DNA of 64,000 bases from Serratia plymuthica (GTDB taxonomy: Bacteria; Pseudomonadota; Gammaproteobacteria; Enterobacterales; Enterobacteriaceae): positions 62,001 through 126,000 of the forward strand of contig NZ_CP068771.1 in NCBI RefSeq assembly GCF_018336935.1, written 5' to 3'. The first letter of the stretch is position 1. The number at the start of each line of letters is the position of its first letter. Positions 46,548 to 56,351 of the stretch are shown here, piece by piece. Made by a program: the position numbers and the translations under genes. The notes below the pieces were generated by a model. That model saw nothing but the letters and a program-made list of their open reading frames with translations, did not search any database and was not told the DNA's origin.

Positions 46548-46553
46548 TCAGGT

Positions 46554-46990
46554 AAAAATGACCGTTACAGCGGGCATATTCAGTTCGAGATAATGTACCA
46601 GGCTCCAGATACTCCGACTTATTGCTTGCTTTGAGTCCTTGAAGCTTTAGCCAGGTTTCGCCGTCATCATTCAACCTGAGTTGGGTATTCCCACGGATTC
46701 GACCAATAAAATCCCAGCCCAATGACTTGATATACCGAAACCCGGAATTTTGAAAGCCGGCATCCGTGATGATAATCATTTTTGCTTTTGGATTAATGGT
46801 TGCGGCAAGCACGTTGAGAAACTCATTTTTGAGCCAGGTATTATTTTGTTTTTTGAGGGAATAATCTGGCTGAGTTATGGAATGGAACATCCGTCACAGA
46901 TAAGGCTGGCACGAAGGACATGATATTTCTGAGACGGATAACCGCTCCAGTCGACAGCTATCACTTCTCCAGAAGTACCAGTGCTTCTTA
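46554..46990 (-). pseudogene. IS4-family transposase, central part
   Basis: Minus strand: VIAVDWSGYPSQKYHVLRAS and LICDG (first Asp motif), a frameshift, then MIIITDAGFQNSGFRYIKSL and WDFIGRIRGNTQLRL (second Asp). The 5' third of the gene is absent. Continues at 45236 after the IS3 insertion. Confidence 0.75.
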
Positions 46991-47331
46991 GCTGAATTAG
47001 TGATAATTATGAAAGCTGAGGCATATCCATTCGTGAAATCGGAATGAGTGTTAACCATCCCTTTCGCTGCGTGAAAAAATTAATCTTGGAACGTCATCAG
47101 GGAATTGTTGAATTAATTGGTTAATGTGATGTGCTTGTTATTTAATCAGTCATAGGCATGAATATTTTTAAGAGTCACTGGCCTCGATTGTATATGTTGG
47201 TTAAAAATATAAAAATATAAAAATATAAAAATCGAAAAGAGCGGACAGATTGTCTCCATTAAAAGATTGTTGAGTGGGTGAAAATGTTTTCAAACCCTCT
47301 GTTGACGTATTAATAATATGATTTATTAGCG
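46991..47331. other. AT-rich stretch without genes
   Basis: No frame supported. It includes a tandem repeat, AAAAATAT about 3.5 times at 47203-47231. Confidence 0.4.
47203..47231. repeat. Short tandem repeat AAAAATAT
   Basis: Three full copies of the 8-bp unit plus part of a fourth. Copy number could vary by slippage. Confidence 0.7.
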
Positions 47332-47550
47332 CTATTTCAAGTTTGTACCTAGGAACTCCAATGCATCTCGATAAAGCTTGAAATTTTTTTCTTCAGGGGT
47401 GCTTTCCATTTCGGTTACTATTTGAGAAAGAATGTTTTCTGCGCTGATTCTCATTTTTTTTACAAGTAAGATGACCACGCAGTGACCTATTATCAACTCA
47501 ACGTTTCTTAGTTTCTGTATCTCATCTTGGCTAAGGTAATCTACGCGCAT
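47332..47550 (-). CDS. YmgB/AriR-like small regulator
   Basis: 72 residues, alpha-helical, with ELIIGHCVVILLVKKMRISA then ENILSQIVTEME and a final helix, the outline of the YmgB/AriR/BssR-type proteins linked to biofilm and acid resistance. The match is by pattern, not by strong identity. A single gene with TTGGAGATTTT before the ATG. Confidence 0.5.
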   Translation of the reverse strand: MRVDYLSQDEIQKLRNVELIIGHCVVILLVKKMRISAENILSQIVTEMESTPEEKNFKLYRDALEFLGTNLK

Positions 47551-47655
47551 AAAATCTCCAATAGTGAAAGTTGATTTTGTGGGTTTTGCAAAAATATAAC
47601 CAGCATGACTTTGTTGGAATCAAAATATTAATTGGTGAGTAAGTGAAAACGTAAG

Positions 47656-48597
47656 TTATGGCTTTGATAAAGCATTATCCTTGGTTAAGTTAACTATCAA
47701 ATGTGGTTGCAGTAAGGCTTCGAACCACGAATGAAAAACAGCCAGGCGTCGGGATCGTTGGCGACGATGCGGATAAATAAGAGATATCGGCATTGAGGCG
47801 GCGCGATAGTCTGACATGACCTCAATCAGTTCCCCTGAGTTCAGAAGGTGCTGAACATCAAAGCGGGGGATCTGTATCAGCCCAAGGCCAGCCAGGCAGC
47901 AAGCGATATAACTTTCGGCATTGTTCACTGCAACCTGGCTGGGTATATGGAGATTATGTGTGTGGCCATTATTTGACTCATATTCCCATGGTAACTCTTT
48001 ACCGGTTTTGGATGAGGTGTAACCGATGGCCCAATGCCCTTGGGTGAGATCGCTCGGTTGGGATGGCAGCCCGTGTTCACTGAGATAAGCAGGGCTGGCG
48101 CAATTGATCAGGGCGATATGGCCGAGAGCGCGGACGACCAAACTGCTGTCATGCAACGCGCCCACACGGATGGCGCAATCCACACCTTCCTGCACCAAAT
48201 CGATAGCCCTGTCCGCCGATCCGAGAACCAGCTGTAATTGCGGGTGGCGACGCAATAATCCTGGTAGCGCCGGGGCAATCAGTCGGCGAGCAATGCGGCT
48301 TGGGACATCAATAGTCAGCTTGCCGGAAACCTGGCATTGACTGAGCTGAAATGACTGGTCGATGTCTTCCACTTCGGCCAGCAAGGGGCGCACGCGTTCG
48401 AGCAACTGTTCGCCGTCGGCCGTCAGTCGCACCTGACGAGTTGTACGGTGTAGTAGCCTTACGCCCAGCTGCGATTCTAATTGCTGGATGGCGGCGGAAA
48501 CCGAAGCGCGCGGTATATCGAGTGCATTGGCGGCTCGGACAAAGCTTCCCATTTCTGCTACCTGCACGAATACGCGATATTGGTTGAACCTGTCCAT
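47656..48597 (-). CDS. LysR-type transcriptional regulator
   Basis: 313 residues of the CrgA/PA2206-like LysR group: FVRAANALDIPRASVSAAIQ helix-turn-helix near residues 19-38, LLHRTTRQVRLTADGEQLLE, then the substrate domain with GCLAGLGL-like segment CCLAGLGLIQIPRFDV. Faces no divergent gene; it lies downstream of the DUF924 gene on the same strand, so its target is open. The SDR and DJ-1 genes at 51-54 kb are plausible. Confidence 0.85.
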   Translation of the reverse strand: MDRFNQYRVFVQVAEMGSFVRAANALDIPRASVSAAIQQLESQLGVRLLHRTTRQVRLTADGEQLLERVRPLLAEVEDIDQSFQLSQCQVSGKLTIDVPSRIARRLIAPALPGLLRRHPQLQLVLGSADRAIDLVQEGVDCAIRVGALHDSSLVVRALGHIALINCASPAYLSEHGLPSQPSDLTQGHWAIGYTSSKTGKELPWEYESNNGHTHNLHIPSQVAVNNAESYIACCLAGLGLIQIPRFDVQHLLNSGELIEVMSDYRAASMPISLIYPHRRQRSRRLAVFHSWFEALLQPHLIVNLTKDNALSKP

Positions 48598-48724
48598 TTT
48601 TATATCTCGTTGTTATTTTTGAAAAATGCAAATTCGCTATTTTCTATCAGTCTTTGGGAGGGGCGGGATTCGCAGAATATAACTCATCCTTTTTTCAGTA
48701 TGAAATTCAGTTAGTGCGGTGCCG

Positions 48725-49306
48725 CTAACCTGCGAATCCGCCTGCATCGAGAAAGACCTGCTCTTGTGTTGTGGTTTCGCGTAGCAGCAGTCGATTACGA
48801 TGCGGAAAACGCCCAAACCGTCGAATAATATCGCGGTGTCCTTCAGCATGCGAGCGTTCAACCGCGCCCAACTGAGCGTTTAGCGTGACAGAAAGATCCT
48901 GATCAGCCAGTGTTTCAGAGTGGGCAAACGGAAGACAAAAGAACAGGCGCAGAGCAGGTTCGACAGTATTCATATATCCCTTCTTGATGGCTATGAGTGC
49001 AAAATGCCGCGCCAGTCCATCAGTCGCATACATGTGGCTGGTGTTACGAAAGGCATTTCGAGGAAACTGATCGAGTAAAATCACCAGTGCCAGCGCGCCT
49101 TCAGGTGTGTTTACCCAATCGTCATGTTCACGTCTGGCCGCAGCCAAATGCAGGGCCCAAAAGCGTTCGCGGAAATTTCCGTCAAAAGCCGGGTCTTTGC
49201 TGAACCACTGGCTGGGCCCGACTTGCCGCCAAAACGCCACGACATCGCTCGCTCGTTGTGCCACTTTGACGGGGACATTGTTGTGCTGACATAAGGTTGT
49301 CGGCAT
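48725..49306 (-). CDS. DUF924-family protein
   Basis: 193 residues. The DUF924 pattern is clear: VVAFWRQVGPSQWFSKDPAFD, then ALALVILLDQFPRNAFRNTS and FALIAIKKGYMN, RLFFCLPFAHSE, FGRFPHRNRLLLRETT. All-helical TPR-like fold; function unknown. Sits 5 bp from the antiporter gene on the same strand and is likely cotranscribed with it. Confidence 0.85.
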   Translation of the reverse strand: MPTTLCQHNNVPVKVAQRASDVVAFWRQVGPSQWFSKDPAFDGNFRERFWALHLAAARREHDDWVNTPEGALALVILLDQFPRNAFRNTSHMYATDGLARHFALIAIKKGYMNTVEPALRLFFCLPFAHSETLADQDLSVTLNAQLGAVERSHAEGHRDIIRRFGRFPHRNRLLLRETTTQEQVFLDAGGFAG

Positions 49307-49311
49307 AGGGA

Positions 49312-51081
49312 CTAATCCTTCTTCGCTTTAATGACCGCATTGCCCTGAATCATCGATTTACCGGCATAAATGCCGCCAGAGATTTCCATGTCCAGGCGCT
49401 CGGTATCTTTGCGGCGTAATTCAGCCACCAAATCGGCTGCATCCTCAGGCGAAGAACCCAGTGTCAGCAGAGCCTCGTGCCCAAAAGCCATGGCGGATTC
49501 GAAAGTAACCCGGACCTGGTAATCCACATTCGCCTTGATTAATTCAATCGCATGTTCTCGATCATGTGCGCGCGCCAGTACCCGGGCGTGAGGGAAATGC
49601 GTTTTGGCATGCTCGACAATCATTGTGGTTGCCCGAGGATCGTCGATGCATATCAGAATGGCCCGGGCGTGATGGGCTCCGGCGGCATGCAGGACATCCG
49701 CACGCTCGCCATCACCATAGTACACTTTGAAACCGAATTCCTCTGCGTCGCGCGCGACCTGCGGTTGGCGATCAATGATGGCAATATCCGCACCCATGGC
49801 CAGTACATGTTGGCTCACGATCTGCCCAAAACGGCCGAACCCGATGATGAGGACCGAGTTGGATAATGACTCCGGCCGTTGGGCTCCTGCCAATGAGTCG
49901 CCGGGAACGGCGCGCCAACGTCGATGCAGAAGTACTGCCAGCGGTGTCAGGGCCATGGACAGTACGACGATGGCGGTCATGTTGGCATTGACCTCTGTGG
50001 GTAATGCGCGGTTGGCTAATGCAGCGGCGAAGAGCACAAAGGCGAATTCTCCCCCCTGAGCCATCAGCACGGCGCGCTCCAGCGCGTCGGCATGTGAACT
50101 CTTCGTCAGTCGCGCCACGCCATAAATGCACAGACCTTTAATCAACATCATCGCCAGAACGCCTGAGATAATGAGGGGCCAATTACGCGCGACGACCGCC
50201 AGATCCAATGACATCCCGACACCGAGGAAGAACAGCCCCAACAGCAGACCCCGGAAGGGATCAATATCGGCCTCTAACTGATGACGAAAGGTGGATTCAG
50301 ACAGCAGTACACCGGCCAGAAATGCGCCCATGGCCATGGACAAACCGCCTGATTGCATCAGCAGCGCCGCGCCGAGCACAACCAATAATGCGGCGGCAGT
50401 CATCACTTCCCGTGCTTTGGCATTGGCCAATATGCGAAACAGCGGATTCAACAGCCAGATGCCGGCGGCGACCAGAGTGGCCAGCGCGCCTGCAGCGATA
50501 GCGATGTTCATCCAGATTGCGTTGGGCGGCGATGAGGATGAACCGGCCGGCGCGAGGAAAGCGACCAACGCCAGCAGGGGCACGATCAGCAGGTCCTCGA
50601 ACAGCAGTACAGCGACAATTTTTTGTCCGCGAGGCGTAGCGCTATCACCGCGTTCCCCCAAAAGCTGCATAACGATCGCGGTAGACGTGAGGACGAAGCC
50701 CATCCCGCAGATGAAGGAGACGGCCAATGAAAAACCGAAGAGGAGTCCTATACCGCTAAGCAGCAGGCCGCAAATCAGTACTTGCAGGCTACCCAGGCCA
50801 AAAATGTCACGCCGCATGTTCCATAAATGGGACGGGCGCATTTCCAGGCCAATGATAAAGAGAAACATCACGACGCCAAGTTCTGCCGTATGCAGGATCG
50901 TTTGAGGATCATTAAAAAGGCCCAGACCGAAGGGGCCGATAACCAGGCCTGCCGCGAGGTAGCCGAGCACGGACCCCAGGCCCAGACGTTTGAATAAGGG
51001 TACGGCCACTACGGCTGCACCAAGCAATGTTACGACCTTGAGCAGATCGCCGGCGCTGCCGTTTGCTAACGCTTCAGACAC
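49312..51081 (-). CDS. KefB/KefC-type monovalent cation:proton antiporter
   Basis: 590 residues from a GTG that overlaps the upstream gene by 8 nt. Twelve or so membrane segments of the CPA2 family (VLGYLAAGLVIGPFGLGLF, FEDLLIVPL, AQGGEFAFVLFAAAL), then a cytosolic RCK/TrkA-N domain with the nucleotide motif VLIIGFGRFGQIVSQHVLAM near residue 410. Such systems release potassium and acidify the cytoplasm during electrophile stress, under glutathione control. An upstream extension to 51183 is disfavoured. Confidence 0.85.
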   Translation of the reverse strand: MSEALANGSAGDLLKVVTLLGAAVVAVPLFKRLGLGSVLGYLAAGLVIGPFGLGLFNDPQTILHTAELGVVMFLFIIGLEMRPSHLWNMRRDIFGLGSLQVLICGLLLSGIGLLFGFSLAVSFICGMGFVLTSTAIVMQLLGERGDSATPRGQKIVAVLLFEDLLIVPLLALVAFLAPAGSSSSPPNAIWMNIAIAAGALATLVAAGIWLLNPLFRILANAKAREVMTAAALLVVLGAALLMQSGGLSMAMGAFLAGVLLSESTFRHQLEADIDPFRGLLLGLFFLGVGMSLDLAVVARNWPLIISGVLAMMLIKGLCIYGVARLTKSSHADALERAVLMAQGGEFAFVLFAAALANRALPTEVNANMTAIVVLSMALTPLAVLLHRRWRAVPGDSLAGAQRPESLSNSVLIIGFGRFGQIVSQHVLAMGADIAIIDRQPQVARDAEEFGFKVYYGDGERADVLHAAGAHHARAILICIDDPRATTMIVEHAKTHFPHARVLARAHDREHAIELIKANVDYQVRVTFESAMAFGHEALLTLGSSPEDAADLVAELRRKDTERLDMEISGGIYAGKSMIQGNAVIKAKKD

Positions 51082-51343
51082 GGGAATACTGCCAGAGTGC
51101 AATGCCGGCCACGATAGCGGGCACGGCAAAAACCAGCAACAAGATGGGCAACTCCGCGCGCAGGCTGTAGCCTGCGTGCACAACCCCCACCCACATATTG
51201 ATCACCGATATTGCCAACCAGGCTGGCACGAAGCATTTGGCTGCCAGCGCCATACCTGCGGCGCTGGCTCCCCAAAGCCAGCCGAACAGCACAAATATGC
51301 CTAAAAGAAGCAGGCCACCACCAATAACCATGAGTACATGCAT
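51074..51343 (-). CDS. Small membrane protein upstream of the antiporter
   Basis: 89 residues from the ATG after AGGAGGAAATGGA, with three hydrophobic segments (GGGLLLLGIFVLFGWLWGAS, AWLAISVINMWVGVVHAG, LLLVFAVPAIVAGIAL). No known domain recognised. Its stop overlaps the GTG of the antiporter, so translation is coupled and the two products probably work together. Confidence 0.7.
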   Translation of the reverse strand: MHVLMVIGGGLLLLGIFVLFGWLWGASAAGMALAAKCFVPAWLAISVINMWVGVVHAGYSLRAELPILLLVFAVPAIVAGIALWQYSRV

Positions 51344-51410
51344 TCCATTTCCTCCTTTCCCATTAATGGGGTTCAAACCCAACAGACCGATCGTTGTGCC
51401 TATTCATCAT

Positions 51411-52169
51411 TTAACGTTCGTCGAGTGCTTCCAGCACCAATTCGGCGGTGATTGCGCTGCTGTATTGTTGCTGGCCTGTGATTAGCCGGCCGTCGCGAAT
51501 AGCGAAGGGTTCGTTGGCCGCACGGCGCAGGAATTGGGTGTTCGGTAGCGCGGCGGCTTCGCTCTCGATCGTATATTCGTTGAGCGTCATGCCGAAGGTT
51601 CGGTTGATTTGCTCTTCTTCCTCATTGGTAAAACCCGTCCACTTTTTGCCCTCGGCCAGCAGCCGTCCATTTGACAGGCGTGTCCACAGCAGTAGCGCAG
51701 AACCGTGGCAGATCAGTGTGACGATCTTGCCCTTCTCGTAGAAATCGGCGATCAGCTTGTGTAACGCCTGGTCATCCTTGAAAGTCAGCAGCGGGCCGCC
51801 GCCGCCGGCGACCCAGACTGCATCGTAATCGGCTACGTTCAGGGTGCTGATGGGCAGTGTGTTCTTCAGCATCTCCCCGAACGTGGCGTGGTGCACGAAA
51901 CCCAGGCTGATGAGATCGTTGGCATAGGCGCCGTCTGGCGTACGTGGGTCGCTGTGTATATCGAACATCACCTCGCCGCCTTTTGGAGAGGCAAGATCCA
52001 CTCGATGCCCGGCTTCGATGAACATAAGGAAGGCGCGGGTCATTTCTTCAGCGAAGAAACCGACCGGGAAGCCTTTGAGTTGAGCGGTGTTGGAGACGAT
52101 GGAAAGAATGCGGCTCGGTGTGTGCTTCTTGCCCAAGCGGGTTTCGACTTTCAGATCGGATATCGACAT
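51411..52169 (-). CDS. DJ-1/PfpI-family protein (Hsp31-like)
   Basis: 252 residues. Nucleophile elbow VTLICHGSALLL (Cys near 153) and an Hsp31/class III layout with VASPKGGEVMFD-like LASPKGGEV and the AGGGGPLLTF loop. Members act as glyoxalases, deglycases or chaperones and protect against reactive carbonyls. Probably cotranscribed from the same direction as the SDR gene upstream (109-bp gap). Confidence 0.8.
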   Translation of the reverse strand: MSISDLKVETRLGKKHTPSRILSIVSNTAQLKGFPVGFFAEEMTRAFLMFIEAGHRVDLASPKGGEVMFDIHSDPRTPDGAYANDLISLGFVHHATFGEMLKNTLPISTLNVADYDAVWVAGGGGPLLTFKDDQALHKLIADFYEKGKIVTLICHGSALLLWTRLSNGRLLAEGKKWTGFTNEEEEQINRTFGMTLNEYTIESEAAALPNTQFLRRAANEPFAIRDGRLITGQQQYSSAITAELVLEALDER

Positions 52170-52278
52170 GGTGAGCCCTCTGGGTGGATTTAACGGCGGT
52201 GGCGGTCATTATCTCAATAAACGGTCATCCGCAACGTTAATGCGGTGACCGTCGGTATAGTTGCTGAATATCGGCAGA

Positions 52279-53052
52279 TTATTTAGTGGTGTAACCACCG
52301 TTGATGAGAATGGTTTGGCCAGTGATCCACCACCCGTCGCTCACCAGATGGCGAATGAAAGGCACCACGTCTTCGATATCGGTCAGGCCGGTTTTGCTGA
52401 AAGGCGAAAGCGCTGCTGCGGTTTTGTGATACGCCACAGCGTCGGCACCTTCTGCAGGGTAAAAGAAGGGCGTATCCATTGGACCTGGTCCCACTGCGGT
52501 CACCGAAATACCGCGTTCGCCGAACTCCTTAGAGGCCGCCCGGGTGAAATGTTCTACCGGGGCTTTGGTGCCTGCGTAGGCGGCGTAGAAGGGGGTATAA
52601 GCGCCAAGGAGCGAGGTGACTATCGTACAGATTTTACCGTTGTCGTTGAGGTTTTTACCCGCCTCTTTGAGGAAAAAGAAAGCGGTTTTTGAGTTGACCG
52701 ATGTCATCTCGTCGTATTCTGGTTCGCTGATCTCTGCCATTGGCTTTTTGAGCACTTTGCCGACGGTGTTGATAGCGATATCCGGTTTACCAATGGCGGC
52801 GATGGCATCGGCAAAGAGTTTCTCGACGGCGGCTGCGGTCGTCAGATCGGCCTGCAATGCCACCGCCTGCGCGCCAGCGGCTTCGATAGCGGCCAGGGTT
52901 TCATCGGCATCCGCTTTTGAGGATGCGCTGTTATAGTGAATGGCAATGGCCTTCGCGCCTTGAGCGGCCAAATCGCGGGCGATCAAACCGCCGAGGTTTT
53001 TGGCGCCGCCAGCAATGAGGACGGTTTTGCCTTTGATAGAATGGTCTGCCAT
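52279..53052 (-). CDS. Short-chain dehydrogenase/reductase, copy 1
   Basis: 257-residue classical SDR: GGAKNLGGLIARDLAAQGAK cofactor region, NTVGK, Ser in VTSLLGAYTPF near 146, YxxxK as YAGTKAP near 160, PGPMDTPFFYPAEG, and the ILINGGYTTK end. Oxidoreductase of unknown substrate. Its promoter block (GAGTCTAGACG near 53081) is repeated before the broken copy at 54.4 kb. A third SDR gene lies between them. Confidence 0.85.
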   Translation of the reverse strand: MADHSIKGKTVLIAGGAKNLGGLIARDLAAQGAKAIAIHYNSASSKADADETLAAIEAAGAQAVALQADLTTAAAVEKLFADAIAAIGKPDIAINTVGKVLKKPMAEISEPEYDEMTSVNSKTAFFFLKEAGKNLNDNGKICTIVTSLLGAYTPFYAAYAGTKAPVEHFTRAASKEFGERGISVTAVGPGPMDTPFFYPAEGADAVAYHKTAAALSPFSKTGLTDIEDVVPFIRHLVSDGWWITGQTILINGGYTTK

Positions 53053-53493
53053 GAAACTCTCCTTGGATAGTAGTAGAAAACTGAGTCTAGACGTTTCTAT
53101 CGCAAAGATAAGTGGTAATAAATCGAATAAACAATCCAGAAAAGCAGACTAATCTTTAGGAGTAATTATCCAAAGAAAACCGCTGATTGAGGTAACACAT
53201 TGTCAATAGAGGCTGTGATTTCGAAATGGCTCGAACGATGACATGCTGAAGTATTGATGTACGGTAGCGTAAAAGGCCTCTCTGTTTTCTCAGCTTTTTT
53301 GCCACGTGATTGTGTTTATGCGTAGTTTTTTTTTAGTCGCTAAAAAAAATTGCTTTTGAAAGCTGAATACAGTCTGAAACTGATCCCCGGCCATAATAAA
53401 TAGCGTTACTTATGGTGATATGTCAGGTCGGCAAACTTCAAACCTTGCTGACCCGATGCATCCGACTATGCGGACAGGTTGTGATACTGGCGG
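53053..53493. other. Promoter region of SDR copy 1 plus gene-free DNA
   Basis: The first ~110 bp match the region upstream of the broken SDR copy (54711-54820), including GTCTAGAC and GCAAAGATAAG. The rest carries no recognisable feature. Confidence 0.5.
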
Positions 53494-54312
53494 TTAGTTA
53501 ATAGGAGAGATGATGCCTCCGTTGATGAAGCTAGTGGTCCCTGTCATCCAACGTGCTTCTGGTGAAACCAGATAGAGCGCCAGACCGGTAATATCGGGGA
53601 TATTGCCGAGACCTCCATCAATCGACATGGATTGCAGCCAAGCAATATTCTCATCAGATTCTGCAGGGTAAAAGAATGAGGTATCAAGTGGACCCGGTGC
53701 TATGCAGTTTACTGTAATCCCTCGTGGGCCGAGTTCTTTCGCCAGTGCTTTGCTGAAATGCTCGAGAGGTGCCTTGCTACCCGCGTAACCGGCATAGGTC
53801 GGTGCAAAAGCGGCGACCATGGTGGTGACAAAACTCAATATACGTCCTTCATCCGCCATTTTTTTCGACGCTTCTTTAAGCAGGAAAAAGGCGGCTTTAG
53901 TATTAACGTTGAAAAGAGAATCAAATTCCGCTTCGTCAAACTCCGCGAGCGGTTTGCGTATGATTTTTCCCGCAGTATTAATAAGAATGTCCACTTTGCC
54001 AAATTTTTCGAGCGCCGCATCGAATAAAGCCGTGGCCTGTGCTGGGCGGGTAAGGTCGGCCTGGAAAATCAACGCTTCCTGACCATATTTACGGACGGTC
54101 TCGGCAGTTTCTTCCGCCAATGCCTGTTTCGACGTAGAATTATAGTGGATCACCACATCTGCGCCTTCCTGCGCTAACAGTTCGGCCAGCGCCCGACCCA
54201 CGTTAGCCGATGCACCTATCACCATTGCCGTTTTGCCAACAAAGCGGCGTGCCCCAGTACTGGTCGCTGAAGGGTATGTTTTCTTGATGGTTTGATGACT
54301 TATGGCAACCAT
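53494..54312 (-). CDS. Short-chain dehydrogenase/reductase, copy 2
   Basis: 272 residues from the ATG after AAAGGAGTTTGAAT. MVIGASANVGRALAELLAQE cofactor motif, NTAGKIIRKPLAEFDEAEFD, Ser in FVTTMVAAFAP, YAGSKAPLEHFSKA (YxxxK), PGPLDTSFFYPAESDE, and TGTTSFINGGI end. Clearly related to copy 1 along its whole length, so the pair arose by old duplication or repeated acquisition. Confidence 0.85.
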   Translation of the reverse strand: MVAISHQTIKKTYPSATSTGARRFVGKTAMVIGASANVGRALAELLAQEGADVVIHYNSTSKQALAEETAETVRKYGQEALIFQADLTRPAQATALFDAALEKFGKVDILINTAGKIIRKPLAEFDEAEFDSLFNVNTKAAFFLLKEASKKMADEGRILSFVTTMVAAFAPTYAGYAGSKAPLEHFSKALAKELGPRGITVNCIAPGPLDTSFFYPAESDENIAWLQSMSIDGGLGNIPDITGLALYLVSPEARWMTGTTSFINGGIISPIN

Positions 54313-54400
54313 ATTCAAACTCCTTTGAAAGAAGAAATAGATGCACGTTATTCACATGCACGATGCGATTGGGGCGAAAATACAGCGTTGATGCTGTCGG

Positions 54401-54707
54401 TTATTTGGTGGTATAGCCACCGTTGATCAGGATCGTCTGCCCAGTGGTCCAGCAACCGTCACTCACCAGATGGCGGATGCAAGGCGCTGTGTCTTGGAGA
54501 TTGGTCAGGTCGGTTTTGCTGAAAAAGCGCTGCTGCGGTTTTGTGATTCGCCGCGGCGTAGGCATCTGCTTTTGAGGATGCGTTGTTATAGTGAATGGCA
54601 ATGGCCTTCGCATCTTGAGCGGCTAAATCGAGGGTGATCAGACCGTCAAGGTTTTTGGCACCACTGGCGATGAATGCGGTTTTGCTTTTGATCGAATGGA
54701 CCGCCAT
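54401..54707 (-). pseudogene. Broken third SDR copy
   Basis: Begins MAVHSIKSKTAFIASGAKNL and ends TGQTILINGGYTTK exactly as copy 1, but the middle (about 150 residues, including the active site) is deleted: ASSKADA joins directly to NHKTAAAL, followed by a frameshift. Upstream DNA also matches copy 1, so a gene with its promoter was duplicated and then decayed. Confidence 0.8.
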
Positions 54708-55112
54708 GGAACTCTCCTTGGATAGGTATTAGATATTTAAGTCTAGACCTTCCGATAGCAAAGATAAGAGGTGATAGTCTGAATAAACAATCCAGAAAAT
54801 AAAGCCAATCATTAAAACCCATAATTTTCCCAGCTCTTCTTAATGTGTTTTTCATTTACAAGGGGGAAGGTATTTGCTATGTGACTGAAAAGTAATATGA
54901 ATGGTGTTTTTGTGATTCTTTTGTGATTAATAACAGGGGCGTCATTGACAGTTTTGTTAAATTTCTGGATTTTTTCTATTCATCTCATCGGCTACAGTTT
55001 TGAATGAACAAAACATATCAATGAAAACTCGCCTTTGAGGGGCGTGGGTGCGGATGAGTGCGGAGTTTAGATGCATCATTTTAAAGTTTTCTGTTTGTTA
55101 TTAGCAATAACT
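54708..55112. other. Upstream DNA of the broken SDR copy, then AT-rich gap
   Basis: 54711-54820 repeats the copy 1 promoter block. 54840-55112 is AT-rich and shows no gene. Confidence 0.4.
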
Positions 55113-55138
55113 TGGATTTGCCCCTATATTTCCATACA

Positions 55139-56050
55139 CTATTTATCACTTAACCCATTACTGGTCCGACGCCGCAGATATTCACGTGGCGAACGGTATC
55201 CCAGCGCACTGTGCGGATGCCATTCGTTATAGTGTTCGAACACCTCCGCAAGGTACCTCGCTGCTGTCAGCCCATCCGGTTTTGGCATGATGCTGATGTA
55301 GTCACGCTTCATCGTTTTTACGAAGCTCTCTGCCATACCGTTACTTTCCGGGCTGCGCACTGCTGTTGTTTTCGGCTCCAGACCCACCATTTTTGCGAAC
55401 CGGCGTGTTTCGTGAGCCCGATAGGCCGAGCCATTATCTGTCAGCCATTCAACCGAGATCGGCGGTAGTCGGTTTCCGAAGCGACGCTCCACCGCACCCA
55501 GCATCACATCCTGTACCGTAGCGCTGTCGTACCCTCTGGTACTCGCCATCCAGTGCAGCGCTTCACGATCGCAGCAGTCCAGTGCAAAGGTAACCCGCAG
55601 TTTCTCTCCATTGTCGCAACGGAACTCGAACCCGTCGGAACACCAACGTCGATTGCTTTCTTTTACCGCTACCTTGCCCGTGTGCGCCCGGTTTGATACT
55701 GCCAGTGCGGGCCTGTGCTCAAGTAATAACGCATGTTGACGCATGATCCGATAGACTCGTTTGGCGTTAATAACCGCGACGCCTTCATTTTCCGACTGTC
55801 TGCGCAACAACGCCCATACCCGCCGGTAGCCGTAGGTCGGAACTTCACCGATAACAGCATGGATACGGTTCAGTGCTTCCGTATCGTCGGGCTGACGCTT
55901 GCGTCGGCGATCCTGCCAGTCAGCCGGGCGGTGGGTTATCGCATGAAGCTGCGCACGTGAGACCCGCAAACAGCGACTGACGAAGCTTATTCGCCATCCT
56001 CTGGTAACAAGGGTACGTGCGCTATCCACTTTTTTGCCGGCCGATATCAA
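55139..56050 (-). CDS. IS2-group OrfB transposase
   Basis: About 300 residues reading from the frameshift region with orfA; the annotated frame opens at 56071. rve integrase core: [15 protein letters not shown] (first Asp), [15 protein letters not shown] (second Asp), [18 protein letters not shown] (Glu), and [20 protein letters not shown]. Expressed as a fusion with OrfA by -1 frameshift in this group. Confidence 0.85.
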   Translation of the reverse strand: MISAGKKVDSARTLVTRGWRISFVSRCLRVSRAQLHAITHRPADWQDRRRKRQPDDTEALNRIHAVIGEVPTYGYRRVWALLRRQSENEGVAVINAKRVYRIMRQHALLLEHRPALAVSNRAHTGKVAVKESNRRWCSDGFEFRCDNGEKLRVTFALDCCDREALHWMASTRGYDSATVQDVMLGAVERRFGNRLPPISVEWLTDNGSAYRAHETRRFAKMVGLEPKTTAVRSPESNGMAESFVKTMKRDYISIMPKPDGLTAARYLAEVFEHYNEWHPHSALGYRSPREYLRRRTSNGLSDK

Positions 56051-56351
56051 CGGCTTCGCGCAGTAACTCAACTTCCATCGTTTTCTTACCCAACATACGC
56101 TGAAGCTCTTTGATCTGCTTCATGGCTGCGACCAGTTCCGACGCGGGAACAACCTGTTGACCGGAAGTGACGGCGGTAAGACTGCCGTCCTGATATTGCT
56201 TACGCCAGAGGAACAACTGACTTGCAGCAACACCGTGTTGACGGGCAACCATCGACACAGTCATACCTGGCTCGAAGCTCTGCTGAACGATAGCCATTTT
56301 TTCCTGCGGGGTACGTCGTCTGCGGCGCTCAGGGCCTAAAACGTCGATCAT
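56022..56351 (-). CDS. IS2-group OrfA
   Basis: 109 residues from the internal [23 protein letters not shown], helix-turn-helix [20 protein letters not shown] near 36-55, and the leucine-zipper helix [20 protein letters not shown]. Overlaps orfB by about 30-50 bp, the usual place of the programmed frameshift. Confidence 0.85.
   Translation of the reverse strand: MIDVLGPERRRRRTPQEKMAIVQQSFEPGMTVSMVARQHGVAASQLFLWRKQYQDGSLTAVTSGQQVVPASELVAAMKQIKELQRMLGKKTMEVELLREAVDIGRQKSG

Larger units (their letters stand above)
45237..46550 (+). mobile_element. IS3-family element inserted in the IS4-type transposase gene
   Basis: 1314 bp. Inverted ends: TGACCCGTCCTGAATAGCG at 45237 and, on the minus strand from 46550, TGACTAGTCCTGGCATAGG; both continue with TTGACAC. 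A 3-bp target duplication GGT flanks it (45234-45236 and 46551-46553). Removing the element and one GGT rejoins the IS4-type transposase in frame. Confidence 0.85.
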
